NCBI RefSeq assembly: GCF_019056395.1
Contig: NZ_CP077639.1
Span: 2,978,001 to 3,042,000 of the forward strand
DNA: 64,000 bases
Source: Terribacillus sp. DMT04
Lineage (GTDB): Bacteria > Bacillota > Bacilli > Bacillales > Amphibacillaceae
Direction: 5' to 3'
This document shows positions 53,667-64,000 of the stretch, in pieces; the first letter of the stretch is position 1; each line of letters opens with the position of its first letter. The notes under the pieces are model-generated. The model saw only the letters and a list, made by a program, of their open reading frames with translations, made no database searches and was not told the DNA's origin. A program made the translations under genes and the position numbers.

Positions 53667-53993
53667 ATGAACCCGAACTATGAGAAGTGTATCCAAGCCT
53701 GCATCGAATGCATGGAAGCGTGCAACAGCTGTTATGACGCGTGCTTATTGGAAGATAACGTTAAGATGATGGCAGATTGCATCCGGATGGATCGCGAGTG
53801 TGCGGATATGTGTGCGTTTGCTGTTCAATCGATGCAGCGAAACAGTCCGTTTGCCGAGCAAGTGTGCACTCTTTGCGCAGAAGTATGCCAAGCTTGCGGC
53901 GAAATCTGCCGCCAGCACGAAGCAAAACATTGCCAAGATTGCGCGGATGTGTGCTTTGCGTGTGCAGATGCTTGCCGTACAATGGCAGCGTAA
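53667..53993 (+). CDS. Csp3-type cytosolic copper storage protein (DUF326, YhjQ-like)
   Basis: 108 residues from ATG 53667, set by AGAGGAGG 8 bases ahead. I count 19 Cys arranged in CxxxC and CxxC pairs along four helices (KCIQACIECMEACNSCYDAC at the start). Length and Cys content match B. subtilis YhjQ/Csp3, a four-helix bundle that holds many Cu(I) ions in its core. No export signal, so cytosolic. Own terminator. Confidence 0.85.
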   Translation: MNPNYEKCIQACIECMEACNSCYDACLLEDNVKMMADCIRMDRECADMCAFAVQSMQRNSPFAEQVCTLCAEVCQACGEICRQHEAKHCQDCADVCFACADACRTMAA

Positions 53994-53996
53994 TGC

Positions 53997-54031
53997 AAAA
54001 AAGACTGCCATTTCTATTAGGCAGTCTTTTT
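53997..54031 (+). terminator. Terminator after csp3
   Basis: AAAAAGACTGCC pairs with GGCAGTCTTTTT across a 10-base loop. It could also serve the convergent membrane protein gene. Confidence 0.85.
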
Positions 54032-54053
54032 CATTATTCTGGGTATGCTAAGT

Positions 54054-54350
54054 TTAGCGCTGAAGCCGTCTTGAAAAAGACTCGACCAGCAAGACAATCG
54101 CTGCTGCGGCATGTAGGATCCAGCCGACAAAAGGAATCCAGCCGAGACAGGAAGCAACTATCCCTACAATACTGCCGCCAAGCGGTCCTTGCACCCGGAC
54201 AGCCAACAGAAGTGCAATAATATGCAAAACAAGCATGATAATCAAAGGCATCCAGCCATTTGATACAATAATAATTGCACCTAAAACAGGAACTGCCAAG
54301 ATAGCTTCCATAATTCCAGTAATCAGTTTCATCGTTCTCACTGCAGACAT
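54054..54350 (-). CDS. Small membrane protein of unknown function
   Basis: 98 residues from ATG 54350, where GAGAGGCGG lies ahead; an upstream GTG (54380) has no ribosome site. Three hydrophobic segments with Gly-rich turns (VQGPLGGSIVGIVASCLGWIPFVGWILH). No family recognised. Divergent from potA. Confidence 0.6.
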   Translation of the reverse strand: MSAVRTMKLITGIMEAILAVPVLGAIIIVSNGWMPLIIMLVLHIIALLLAVRVQGPLGGSIVGIVASCLGWIPFVGWILHAAAAIVLLVESFSRRLQR

Positions 54351-54431
54351 TCTATTCCGCCTCTCTATACACCTTTTCACTTACTTACATATACGTATCA
54401 TACCGGAAAATGTTTCATACAGAAAAAGTTC

Positions 54432-54460
54432 TATTCAACTAGCATATTCTGTCGTATAAT
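54432..54460 (+). promoter_or_regulatory. Probable potABCD promoter
   Basis: TATAAT at 54455-54460 is exact; 17 bases upstream lies TATTCA, a poor -35. It lies 49 bases before the potA start. Confidence 0.45.
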
Positions 54461-54508
54461 GGTACGTCTAGTTTTTTAAAATACGTAGTAGAAACAAGGG
54501 AGATGACA

Positions 54509-55606
54509 ATGACAAAGAAGCCGATCATTCAATTCAACAATGTCATAAAGCAATACGATAAAGAAGCCACCATCTTAGACAGCGTCAGTTTCGAGATTGA
54601 GCGGGGTAAATTTTATACCCTTCTAGGTCCCTCGGGCTGCGGAAAAACGACGATACTCCGTTTGATTGCCGGTTTCACAGAACCGACTTCTGGCGATATG
54701 CTGTTTGATGGGAAACCGCTAAACAAAATACCTGCCAATAAGCGTTCTGTAAATACGGTATTCCAGGACTATGCTCTATTTCCACACTTAAACGTTTTTG
54801 AGAACGTCGCTTTCGGTTTGCGCATTAAGAAAATGCCGCAAAAGCAGATTGACGAAAAAGTAACCGAAGCATTGCGCTTTGTTAATCTTGCAGGCTACGA
54901 AAAACGGGAAATCAGCGAAATGTCTGGCGGACAGCGCCAGCGTGTGGCTATTGCTCGCGCTGTCGTCAATGAGCCGGAAGTAATCCTTCTGGATGAGCCA
55001 TTATCAGCTCTTGATTTGAAATTGCGTACGGAGATGCAGTACGAGTTACGTGAGATGCAGCAGCGTCTTGGCATCACCTTTATCTTCGTTACCCATGACC
55101 AAGAAGAAGCATTGGCACTTTCAGATGAGATATTTGTCCTGAATAACGGTAAAATTGAGCAAAGCGGCACGCCAACGGATATATACGATGAGCCAATCAA
55201 CCGCTTTGTGGCAGACTTTATCGGAGAATCCAACATTGTTGATGGACGGATGATCCGTGACTATGAAGTAGAGTTCACCGGCAAGCGATTTGCTTGTGTA
55301 GACCAAGGTTTACAGCCGAATGAACCTATCGAAATTGTCATCAGACCCGAGGATTTGCATATAACAAGCGCAGATTCCGGTAATTTGCGCGTTAAAGTGG
55401 ATTCCCAGCTGTTCCGCGGCGTTCACTATGAAATTTCCAGCTATGATGAAGCTGGAAATGAATGGCTTGTCCATTCAACGAAGAAAGCAGTAGTCGGCGA
55501 AGAAATCGGTCTCGCCTTCGAGCCGGAGGCCATTCACGTTATGCGTCTGAATGAAACAGAAGAAGAATTTGATAAACGACTAGAGGCATACAGTGATGGA
55601 GAATAA
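54509..55606 (+). CDS. potA: Spermidine/putrescine ABC transporter ATPase
   Basis: 365 residues from ATG 54509 (GGGAG 7 bases ahead; the ATG six bases earlier is too close). Walker [10 protein letters not shown], signature MSGGQRQR, Walker [13 protein letters not shown], and a C-terminal TOBE regulatory domain. First gene of potABCD; its end overlaps potB by 11 bases. Confidence 0.92.
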   Translation: MTKKPIIQFNNVIKQYDKEATILDSVSFEIERGKFYTLLGPSGCGKTTILRLIAGFTEPTSGDMLFDGKPLNKIPANKRSVNTVFQDYALFPHLNVFENVAFGLRIKKMPQKQIDEKVTEALRFVNLAGYEKREISEMSGGQRQRVAIARAVVNEPEVILLDEPLSALDLKLRTEMQYELREMQQRLGITFIFVTHDQEEALALSDEIFVLNNGKIEQSGTPTDIYDEPINRFVADFIGESNIVDGRMIRDYEVEFTGKRFACVDQGLQPNEPIEIVIRPEDLHITSADSGNLRVKVDSQLFRGVHYEISSYDEAGNEWLVHSTKKAVVGEEIGLAFEPEAIHVMRLNETEEEFDKRLEAYSDGE

Positions 55607-56405
55607 ATCAACTCGCAGTCTGTATATGGTCCCTTATATTATCTGGATCGCTTTCTTCGTTATCGCACCGATTCTGCTCGTGTTGTATTATTCTTTCCAA
55701 GACTTGAATGGTGATTTCTCACTAACAAATTATCAAAATTTCTTTACTCCAATCTATTTGGAAATGACATTAAGTTCATTTTGGTATGCATTTTTGATTA
55801 CACTTGTTACGCTGCTCTTTGCTTACCCAACAGCTTACTTGCTGACAAAGCTAAAACACAAGCAGCTTTGGCTGCTATTAATAATTGTGCCAAGCTGGAT
55901 TAATTTGTTGTTGAAAGCTTATGCTTTCCTTGGTATTTTCGGCACCTACGGGATGGCAAATAAATTGCTTGAAGCAGTAGGTATCGGATCCAGACAGCTG
56001 TTATTCACGGATTTCAGCTTTGTGTTCGTTGCCGTATATATTTTCATTCCGTTTATGATTCTGCCTATCTTTAACTCGTTGGACAAGCTGAATCCAACCT
56101 ACTTGGATGCAGCAAACGACTTAGGCGCTTCCCGCTGGACGACATTCCGAAGAATTGTCTTCCCGCTAACAATTGATGGTGTGAAAGCAGGATGTCAGAT
56201 TACATTCATTCCGGCATTGTCTTTGTTTATGCTGACTCGTCTTATTGCAGGCAGCCAAGTTATTACACTCGGTACCGCAATCGAACAGCAATTCCTTGTC
56301 ACGCAGGATTGGGGCATGGGATCAACAATTGCCGTCTTCCTGATCATCTTTATGTTCATTGTTATGTTTGCAACTGGAACAAAAAGGAGGAGAGCACGTG
56401 GATAA
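55596..56405 (+). CDS. potB: Spermidine/putrescine ABC transporter permease
   Basis: 269 residues from ATG 55596 (GTG 55593 is also possible; GAGGC ahead). Six membrane segments and the EAA-type loop [25 protein letters not shown]. Forms the channel with PotC. Ends inside potC. Confidence 0.9.
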   Translation: MENKSTRSLYMVPYIIWIAFFVIAPILLVLYYSFQDLNGDFSLTNYQNFFTPIYLEMTLSSFWYAFLITLVTLLFAYPTAYLLTKLKHKQLWLLLIIVPSWINLLLKAYAFLGIFGTYGMANKLLEAVGIGSRQLLFTDFSFVFVAVYIFIPFMILPIFNSLDKLNPTYLDAANDLGASRWTTFRRIVFPLTIDGVKAGCQITFIPALSLFMLTRLIAGSQVITLGTAIEQQFLVTQDWGMGSTIAVFLIIFMFIVMFATGTKRRRARG

Positions 56406-57204
56406 GAGAATTTCTCCCCTGTCACGGATATTTTTAATTGTTATGTTTGCACTGCTTTACTTACCAATCTTTTATTTAATCTTTTATTCCTTTAACAGCG
56501 GCGGAACAATGTATGGATTTGAAAGCTTTACGCTTGATTGGTATCGCGAGCTGTTTCAGAACACCAGACTGCTTATTATTGTGTTGAATACAGTTGTTAT
56601 TGCGCTGCTGTCTGCTTTGATTTCAACGATTATAGGTGTGCTGGGTGCTATGATGATTAATAAGGTGCGTTCTCACCGGGCGAAAGACAGTCTATTGTCT
56701 TTGAACAATATACTCATTGTCAGTCCGGATGTTATTATCGGTGCCTCTTTTCTAATATTGTTCACAATAGCAGGCTTAAAACTTGGCTTTTATTCGGTAT
56801 TGCTTTCGCATATCGCTTTTAGCATTCCGATTGTTGTGCTGATGGTCCTGCCAAAGATTTCGGAGATGAGTCCATCTCTTCTGGATGCAGCAAGAGACTT
56901 AGGCGCTTCTCGCTGGGAAGTCATGACCAAGGTAGTGATACCTTATATCACTCCTGGAATATTCGCCGGCTTCTTTATGGCGTTAACTTATTCACTGGAT
57001 GACTTTGCCGTTACGTTCTTTGTAACCGGGAATGGCTTTACAACATTGTCAGTAGAGATCTATTCGTTAGCAAGACGTGGTATTTCATTAGATATAAATG
57101 CACTGTCCACCATTATCTTTCTCATAACAATGGTCATCGTGGTTATTTATTATCTAATTACAAACCGGACCAAGAAAGCACCTGATGTGGAGGTGTACAA
57201 ATGA
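56398..57204 (+). CDS. potC: Spermidine/putrescine ABC transporter permease
   Basis: 268 residues from GTG 56398 (AAGGAGGAG ahead), overlapping potB by 8 bases. Six membrane segments, loop SLLDAARDLGASRWEVMTKVVIP. Stop overlaps the potD start as ATGA. Confidence 0.9.
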   Translation: MDKRISPLSRIFLIVMFALLYLPIFYLIFYSFNSGGTMYGFESFTLDWYRELFQNTRLLIIVLNTVVIALLSALISTIIGVLGAMMINKVRSHRAKDSLLSLNNILIVSPDVIIGASFLILFTIAGLKLGFYSVLLSHIAFSIPIVVLMVLPKISEMSPSLLDAARDLGASRWEVMTKVVIPYITPGIFAGFFMALTYSLDDFAVTFFVTGNGFTTLSVEIYSLARRGISLDINALSTIIFLITMVIVVIYYLITNRTKKAPDVEVYK

Positions 57205-58268
57205 AACAACTTGTTCGTTTGGCTGTCGTAATTCTGGCAGTATGCGGTATTCTGCTTTTCACAATCTCCCGTTTGAATGCCTCGCAAGGCTACTCGGGCA
57301 ACAATACGCTTACTGTGTATAACTGGGGCGACTATATTGACCCTGAAGTGTTAGACAGCTTTGAAGAAGAAACTGGTATCACGGTCATTTATGAAACATT
57401 TGATACCAATGAAGCGATGATGACAAAAATTCAGCAAGGCGGTACAAGCTATGATATTGCCGTTCCTTCTGAGTATATGATTGAAAAGCTGAAAGAAGAA
57501 GATCTGCTGCTGCCAATTGATCATAGCAAGATTCCGAACTTGAAATATATTGACGAACGTTTCTTAGATTTATCATTTGACCCGGATAATAAATATTCAA
57601 TTCCTTACTTCTGGGGAACCGTAGGAATTGTTTATAACAGTAAACAACTGGACGGTATGGAGATAAACAGCTGGAATGATCTCTGGAATCCAGCTTTAAA
57701 GAATGAAATTATTTTCACCGACAGTTCTCGTGAAATTATCGGCATGGGACTAAACAGCCTTGGCTATTCGCTGAATGATACAGATCCCGATCATTTGCAA
57801 GAGGCTTATGATAAGCTAGTCTCTCTAAAGCCGAATGTGAAAGCACTGCTTGGCGATGAGAACAAGATGCTGCTTGCATCCGGCGAAGCGTCTATCGGCG
57901 TTGTTTGGTCCGGTGATGCATCCGAAATCATGGGGGAAAATGAAGATTTAGATTATGTGCTTCCAGAAGAAGGTTCCAATCTTTGGTTTGATAATATGGT
58001 TATACCAAAAACAGCCAAGAATGTTGATGCTGCACATGCGTTTATTAATTACATGCTCGATCCGAAAGTTGCAGCAAAAAACACCGAGTACGTAAGCTAT
58101 TCCACACCGAATGAGGAAGCATTACAATATATGCCAGAAGAAATGGTGAATGACAAACGTTTCTACCCATCACCTGAACAAACGGAACGGCTCGAAGTTT
58201 ATGAGAACCTTGGACCAGAGAAGCTGGGTCGCTTTAATGAATTATTCCTCAAATTTAAAATGGAATAA
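57201..58268 (+). CDS. potD: Spermidine/putrescine-binding protein
   Basis: 355 residues. An N-terminal hydrophobic anchor/signal (about 5-24) with no usable lipobox, then LTVYNWGDYIDPEVL, TFDTNEAMMTKI, PYFWGTVGIVYN and WSGDASEIM as in B. subtilis PotD. It captures polyamines outside the cell for PotABC. GGAGGTG precedes the ATG. Confidence 0.92.
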   Translation: MKQLVRLAVVILAVCGILLFTISRLNASQGYSGNNTLTVYNWGDYIDPEVLDSFEEETGITVIYETFDTNEAMMTKIQQGGTSYDIAVPSEYMIEKLKEEDLLLPIDHSKIPNLKYIDERFLDLSFDPDNKYSIPYFWGTVGIVYNSKQLDGMEINSWNDLWNPALKNEIIFTDSSREIIGMGLNSLGYSLNDTDPDHLQEAYDKLVSLKPNVKALLGDENKMLLASGEASIGVVWSGDASEIMGENEDLDYVLPEEGSNLWFDNMVIPKTAKNVDAAHAFINYMLDPKVAAKNTEYVSYSTPNEEALQYMPEEMVNDKRFYPSPEQTERLEVYENLGPEKLGRFNELFLKFKME

Positions 58269-58270
58269 GC

Positions 58271-58302
58271 AAAAGGCATGTGTCTAGTGACACATGCCTT
58301 TT
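58271..58302. terminator. Bidirectional terminator between potD and the beta-glucoside operon
   Basis: A perfect 14-bp stem (58271-58284 with 58289-58302), loop TAGT, with A4/T4 ends for both strands. Confidence 0.92.
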
Positions 58303-58311
58303 CGCTTTATA

Positions 58312-61854
<3,543 letters not shown>

Positions 61855-61891
61855 TAAAGGATAGTTGTATGCTGTTTTGTATTACACTCAT

Positions 61892-61928
61892 AACTTATCA
61901 TGTAAGCGGATACTTGTCAACGCTTACA
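61892..61928 (-). promoter_or_regulatory. bglP promoter with CcpA site (CRE)
   Basis: On the minus strand TGTAAGCGTTGACA (61928-61915) fits the CRE consensus TGWNANCGNTNWCA at every fixed base. Its TTGACA (61920-61915) doubles as the -35 box; 17 bases on lies TAAGTT (61897-61892) as -10. CcpA binding would therefore block the promoter in glucose. Confidence 0.75.
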
Positions 61929-61934
61929 CTGATT

Positions 61935-62144
61935 TTAATCTGGCATGACGGAGATAATTTGCATTGTTCTAATATAAAAAACAGAATCACCATCTTTTAT
62001 AGCGATATGATCCGGTTTTGCATCAATAAGAATGCCACGGTAGCTGTCACCCGGGGATTCCACGACCACTCTTCCGCCGGTTAAACTTTGTAATAGTTGA
62101 AATACATATGGTTCTGCTGTCACCTGATTTGTTTGAAAATGCAC
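61935..62144 (-). CDS. DUF2642 (YuzF-like) small protein
   Basis: 69 residues from GTG 62144 (AAAGGAGGG ahead). LTGGRVVVESPGDSYRGILIDAKPDHIAIKDGDSVFYIR matches the small beta-barrel-like DUF2642 family of Bacillus, several members of which are expressed in sporulation. A sigma-K-like promoter lies just upstream. Function unknown. Confidence 0.7.
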   Translation of the reverse strand: MHFQTNQVTAEPYVFQLLQSLTGGRVVVESPGDSYRGILIDAKPDHIAIKDGDSVFYIRTMQIISVMPD

Positions 62145-62167
62145 ACCTATCCCTCCTTTATGTTTTA

Positions 62168-62194
62168 CAACATATGCCTAGCTGAGATAGATGT
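62168..62194 (-). promoter_or_regulatory. Sigma-K-like promoter of the DUF2642 gene
   Basis: On the minus strand AC, 16 bases, CATATGTTG (62176-62168): one base from CATANNNTA and the same AC-N16 spacing as the two promoters at 45.9 and 46.4 kb. 24 bases before the GTG start. Confidence 0.45.
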
Positions 62195-62202
62195 GCCATA
62201 CA

Positions 62203-63126
62203 TTAAGCATGCAAAGCTTGTTTTAGCTTAGCAACTCCTTCTTCCATTGCTTCACGTGCTTCTTCTACGTGCGCCGAGAATCCGGCAAAACCGTGAATTA
62301 AACCTTCATAATTCTTAACAAATACATCAACACCCTCTTGCTGCAGCTTGGCTGCAAAAGCTTGTGCTTCATCTCGAAGCGGATCAAACTGAGCAGTCAA
62401 GATTGCTGCTGGCGGCAATGTATGCAGCAGATCAGAATGAATTGGAGCTGCATGCGGATGAAGTCGATCTGCTTCCGTCCGGTAATAATGCGATCGGAAC
62501 CAAGTCATCAAGTTCTTCGATAATAAATATCCTTCTGCATTTTCATTTAGCGATGCTGGTTCTTCACCAATGTACCCAGTAGAAGGATATAACAGCAGTT
62601 GGAAAACTGGCTTCTGTTCTCCTCTTTCCTCTGCCAGCAGACAAACGACAGTTGCTAAATTCCCGCCTGCACTGTCACCGCCTACGGCAAGCTTGCTGCC
62701 CGCAATCCCCAGTGCCTCTGCATGGTCTGCTATCCATTGAAACGCATCATACGCATCTTCTACAGCTGCTGGGAAACGATGTTCTGGCGCCAGTCGGTAG
62801 TCAACGGAGATAACTGTGCACGCTGCCAAGTTGGCAAGCTCACGACACGTTGCATCATGTGATTCAATACTGCCAACAACCCATCCGCCACCATGATAAA
62901 AAACAAGAGCAGGCTGTGTCTTATCCTCTGACCGATAAATTCGGATTGGTACTGATCTGTCTTTTAAATCAATTGTTTGATCTTCTACCTTAGCAACTTC
63001 TTGTTTTGGTCCATCGCTTTGCATTCTTGCCTGACTCCGAAACTGTTCAGGCGACACGTTTTCCAGCGATATTGGCTGCGCATTTACCTCCTCCAAGAAT
63101 GCTTTAATCTTTGGATTTAATTCCAT
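62203..63126 (-). CDS. Alpha/beta hydrolase, hormone-sensitive-lipase-like esterase
   Basis: 307 residues. HGGGW oxyanion motif (78-82), nucleophile Ser152 in GDSAGG, Asp in AQFDPLRDE and His in GLIHGF: a complete HSL-type triad. SVDYRLAPEHRFPAAVEDAY is the family core. It hydrolyses short acyl esters; the substrate is unknown. AGGGAAGGAG precedes the ATG. Confidence 0.88.
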   Translation of the reverse strand: MELNPKIKAFLEEVNAQPISLENVSPEQFRSQARMQSDGPKQEVAKVEDQTIDLKDRSVPIRIYRSEDKTQPALVFYHGGGWVVGSIESHDATCRELANLAACTVISVDYRLAPEHRFPAAVEDAYDAFQWIADHAEALGIAGSKLAVGGDSAGGNLATVVCLLAEERGEQKPVFQLLLYPSTGYIGEEPASLNENAEGYLLSKNLMTWFRSHYYRTEADRLHPHAAPIHSDLLHTLPPAAILTAQFDPLRDEAQAFAAKLQQEGVDVFVKNYEGLIHGFAGFSAHVEEAREAMEEGVAKLKQALHA

Positions 63127-63259
63127 TATTCGAACTCCTTCCCTTTCCTTCTTACTAAAATATTTTCCACTATTCCCCTATAATTTAAACACAGCTGCAT
63201 TGCGGCAGTCTTCCAGAAGGTTTACAATAAATGAATGGATAAGGATGGGGGTACTGTAC

Positions 63260-64000
63260 GTGAAGAAATCAACAGTCATTTGGTTAGGCATTGCTTTGTT
63301 TGCGGCGGCGTTAAATCTTCGGCCTGCCATTAACTCTATCTCTCCGCTCATCGAAACGATTCAATCTGAGTTACATATGAATGCATCTAGCGCAAGCCTG
63401 CTCACCTCCATACCCGTTTTATGTATGGGCGTCTTCTCACCTGTGGCAGCAAAGCTAGCCAATCGGTTCTCGCTTGAATATGTTATTGCCTGGTCATTAG
63501 GTGTTATTGGCATTGGTACGGTAATCCGCTTATTTTCTCATACTTCCTCATTTCTGCTCATGACAGCTTTTTTAGCAGGAATAGGTATTGCTGCAGCTGG
63601 CCCGCTTCTTTCCGGTTATATAAAGAAGTATTTCCCTCACAATAGCGCATTTATGATCAGCATTTATACGGCAGCATTGGCAGTGGGTGCAGGTTTCGCT
63701 TCCGGCGGTGTAGCACCTATTCAGCGTCTATTTGACTCATGGCAAATTGCGCTGGCATCCTGGTCCTTGCTGGCATTGCTTGCAATTGTAATCTGGGTTT
63801 TAGTGGTACTGCCTCAGAAAAAAAATGATCGTGCTGTCCAGACTTTCGGCGGTGCTGAGAAGTTACCGTGGAATCAGTGGAATGCATGGCTGCTCACCTT
63901 TTCTTTCGGCGGTATGGCTTTCATCTTTTATTCTTTGACCGCCTGGCTGCCCCCTATTGTTGAGAATATGGGCTACAGCAAGACCTATGCAGCCAATCTG
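63260..64000 (+). CDS. CynX/NimT-type MFS transporter (cut by window end)
   Basis: 247 residues visible from GTG 63260 (AGGATGGGGG ahead), still open at the right edge. The N-terminus AAALNLRPAINSISPLIETIQ and the SIPVLCMGVFSPVAAKLANRF loop are the signature of the CynX/NimT (2-nitroimidazole/cyanate-type) MFS group. About seven membrane segments are visible. The substrate is unknown. Confidence 0.85.
   Translation, partial: MKKSTVIWLGIALFAAALNLRPAINSISPLIETIQSELHMNASSASLLTSIPVLCMGVFSPVAAKLANRFSLEYVIAWSLGVIGIGTVIRLFSHTSSFLLMTAFLAGIGIAAAGPLLSGYIKKYFPHNSAFMISIYTAALAVGAGFASGGVAPIQRLFDSWQIALASWSLLALLAIVIWVLVVLPQKKNDRAVQTFGGAEKLPWNQWNAWLLTFSFGGMAFIFYSLTAWLPPIVENMGYSKTYAANL

Overview
The window reads as chromosome of a spore-forming, low-to-middle GC Bacillaceae (Terribacillus/Virgibacillus-like; genus inferred, not proven). 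Many genes have close Bacillus subtilis counterparts (mhqR/mhqD, dhaS, tcyABC, purT, nupC, potABCD, bglP plus a phospho-beta-glucosidase, ykoST-type genes). Shine-Dalgarno sites are strong, CcpA and LicT-type control sites are visible, and several promoters have a sigma-K-like shape. No rRNA, tRNA, CRISPR or prophage was seen.

Layout. 0-1.2 kb: MhqR repressor and MhqD hydrolase behind a promoter overlapped by a perfect MhqR-type palindrome. 1.3-3.2 kb: an intact IS1182-type insertion sequence. 3.3-16.9 kb: metabolic and transport genes, namely aldehyde dehydrogenase, a TetR/MMPL efflux pair with two matching operators, aldo-keto reductase, SDR, the cystine importer TcyABC, an MFS exporter preceded by a coupled 52-codon leader ORF, and AzlCD. 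17-24 kb: a soluble PAS/chemoreceptor-type protein, an Atg22-like MFS protein, DUF4396, a VWA lipoprotein and PurT. 24.3-29.5 kb: a GGDEF-EAL protein followed by YkoS- and YkoT-like envelope-glycan genes. 29.6-41.4 kb: sodium symporter, CatE-like dioxygenase, NupC, sugar epimerase/HAD pair, GNAT/MsrA pair, a processive glycosyltransferase, and a eukaryote-type HisA (HIS6) broken by a one-base frameshift.

42.1-53.6 kb is the most distinctive accessory region: a glycan cluster with five glycosyltransferase or GT-like genes, several nucleotide-sugar epimerases, a DUF1796 protein, a three-gene set suited to making a UDP-2-acetamido-2,6-dideoxy-L-hexose, and small low-complexity or Cys-rich proteins. 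Two outward minus-strand promoters there share the arrangement AC-N16-CATATACTG, close to the sigma-K consensus. The cluster probably builds a spore-surface (coat, crust or exosporium) glycan in the mother cell. It is followed by a 19-Cys Csp3-type copper storage protein, the polyamine importer PotABCD, a beta-glucoside PTS operon with textbook CRE plus RAT/terminator, a DUF2642 protein, an HSL-type esterase, and a CynX/NimT-type MFS gene cut by the window end.

A dispersed repeat (four copies at 10.2, 20.9, 35.3 and 41.5 kb) shares its terminal inverted repeat with the IS1182-type element. Every copy abuts the stop codon of a gene, carries a strong terminator hairpin, and in the clearest cases is flanked by a copy-specific palindrome, as expected if these elements insert into pre-existing terminator hairpins.
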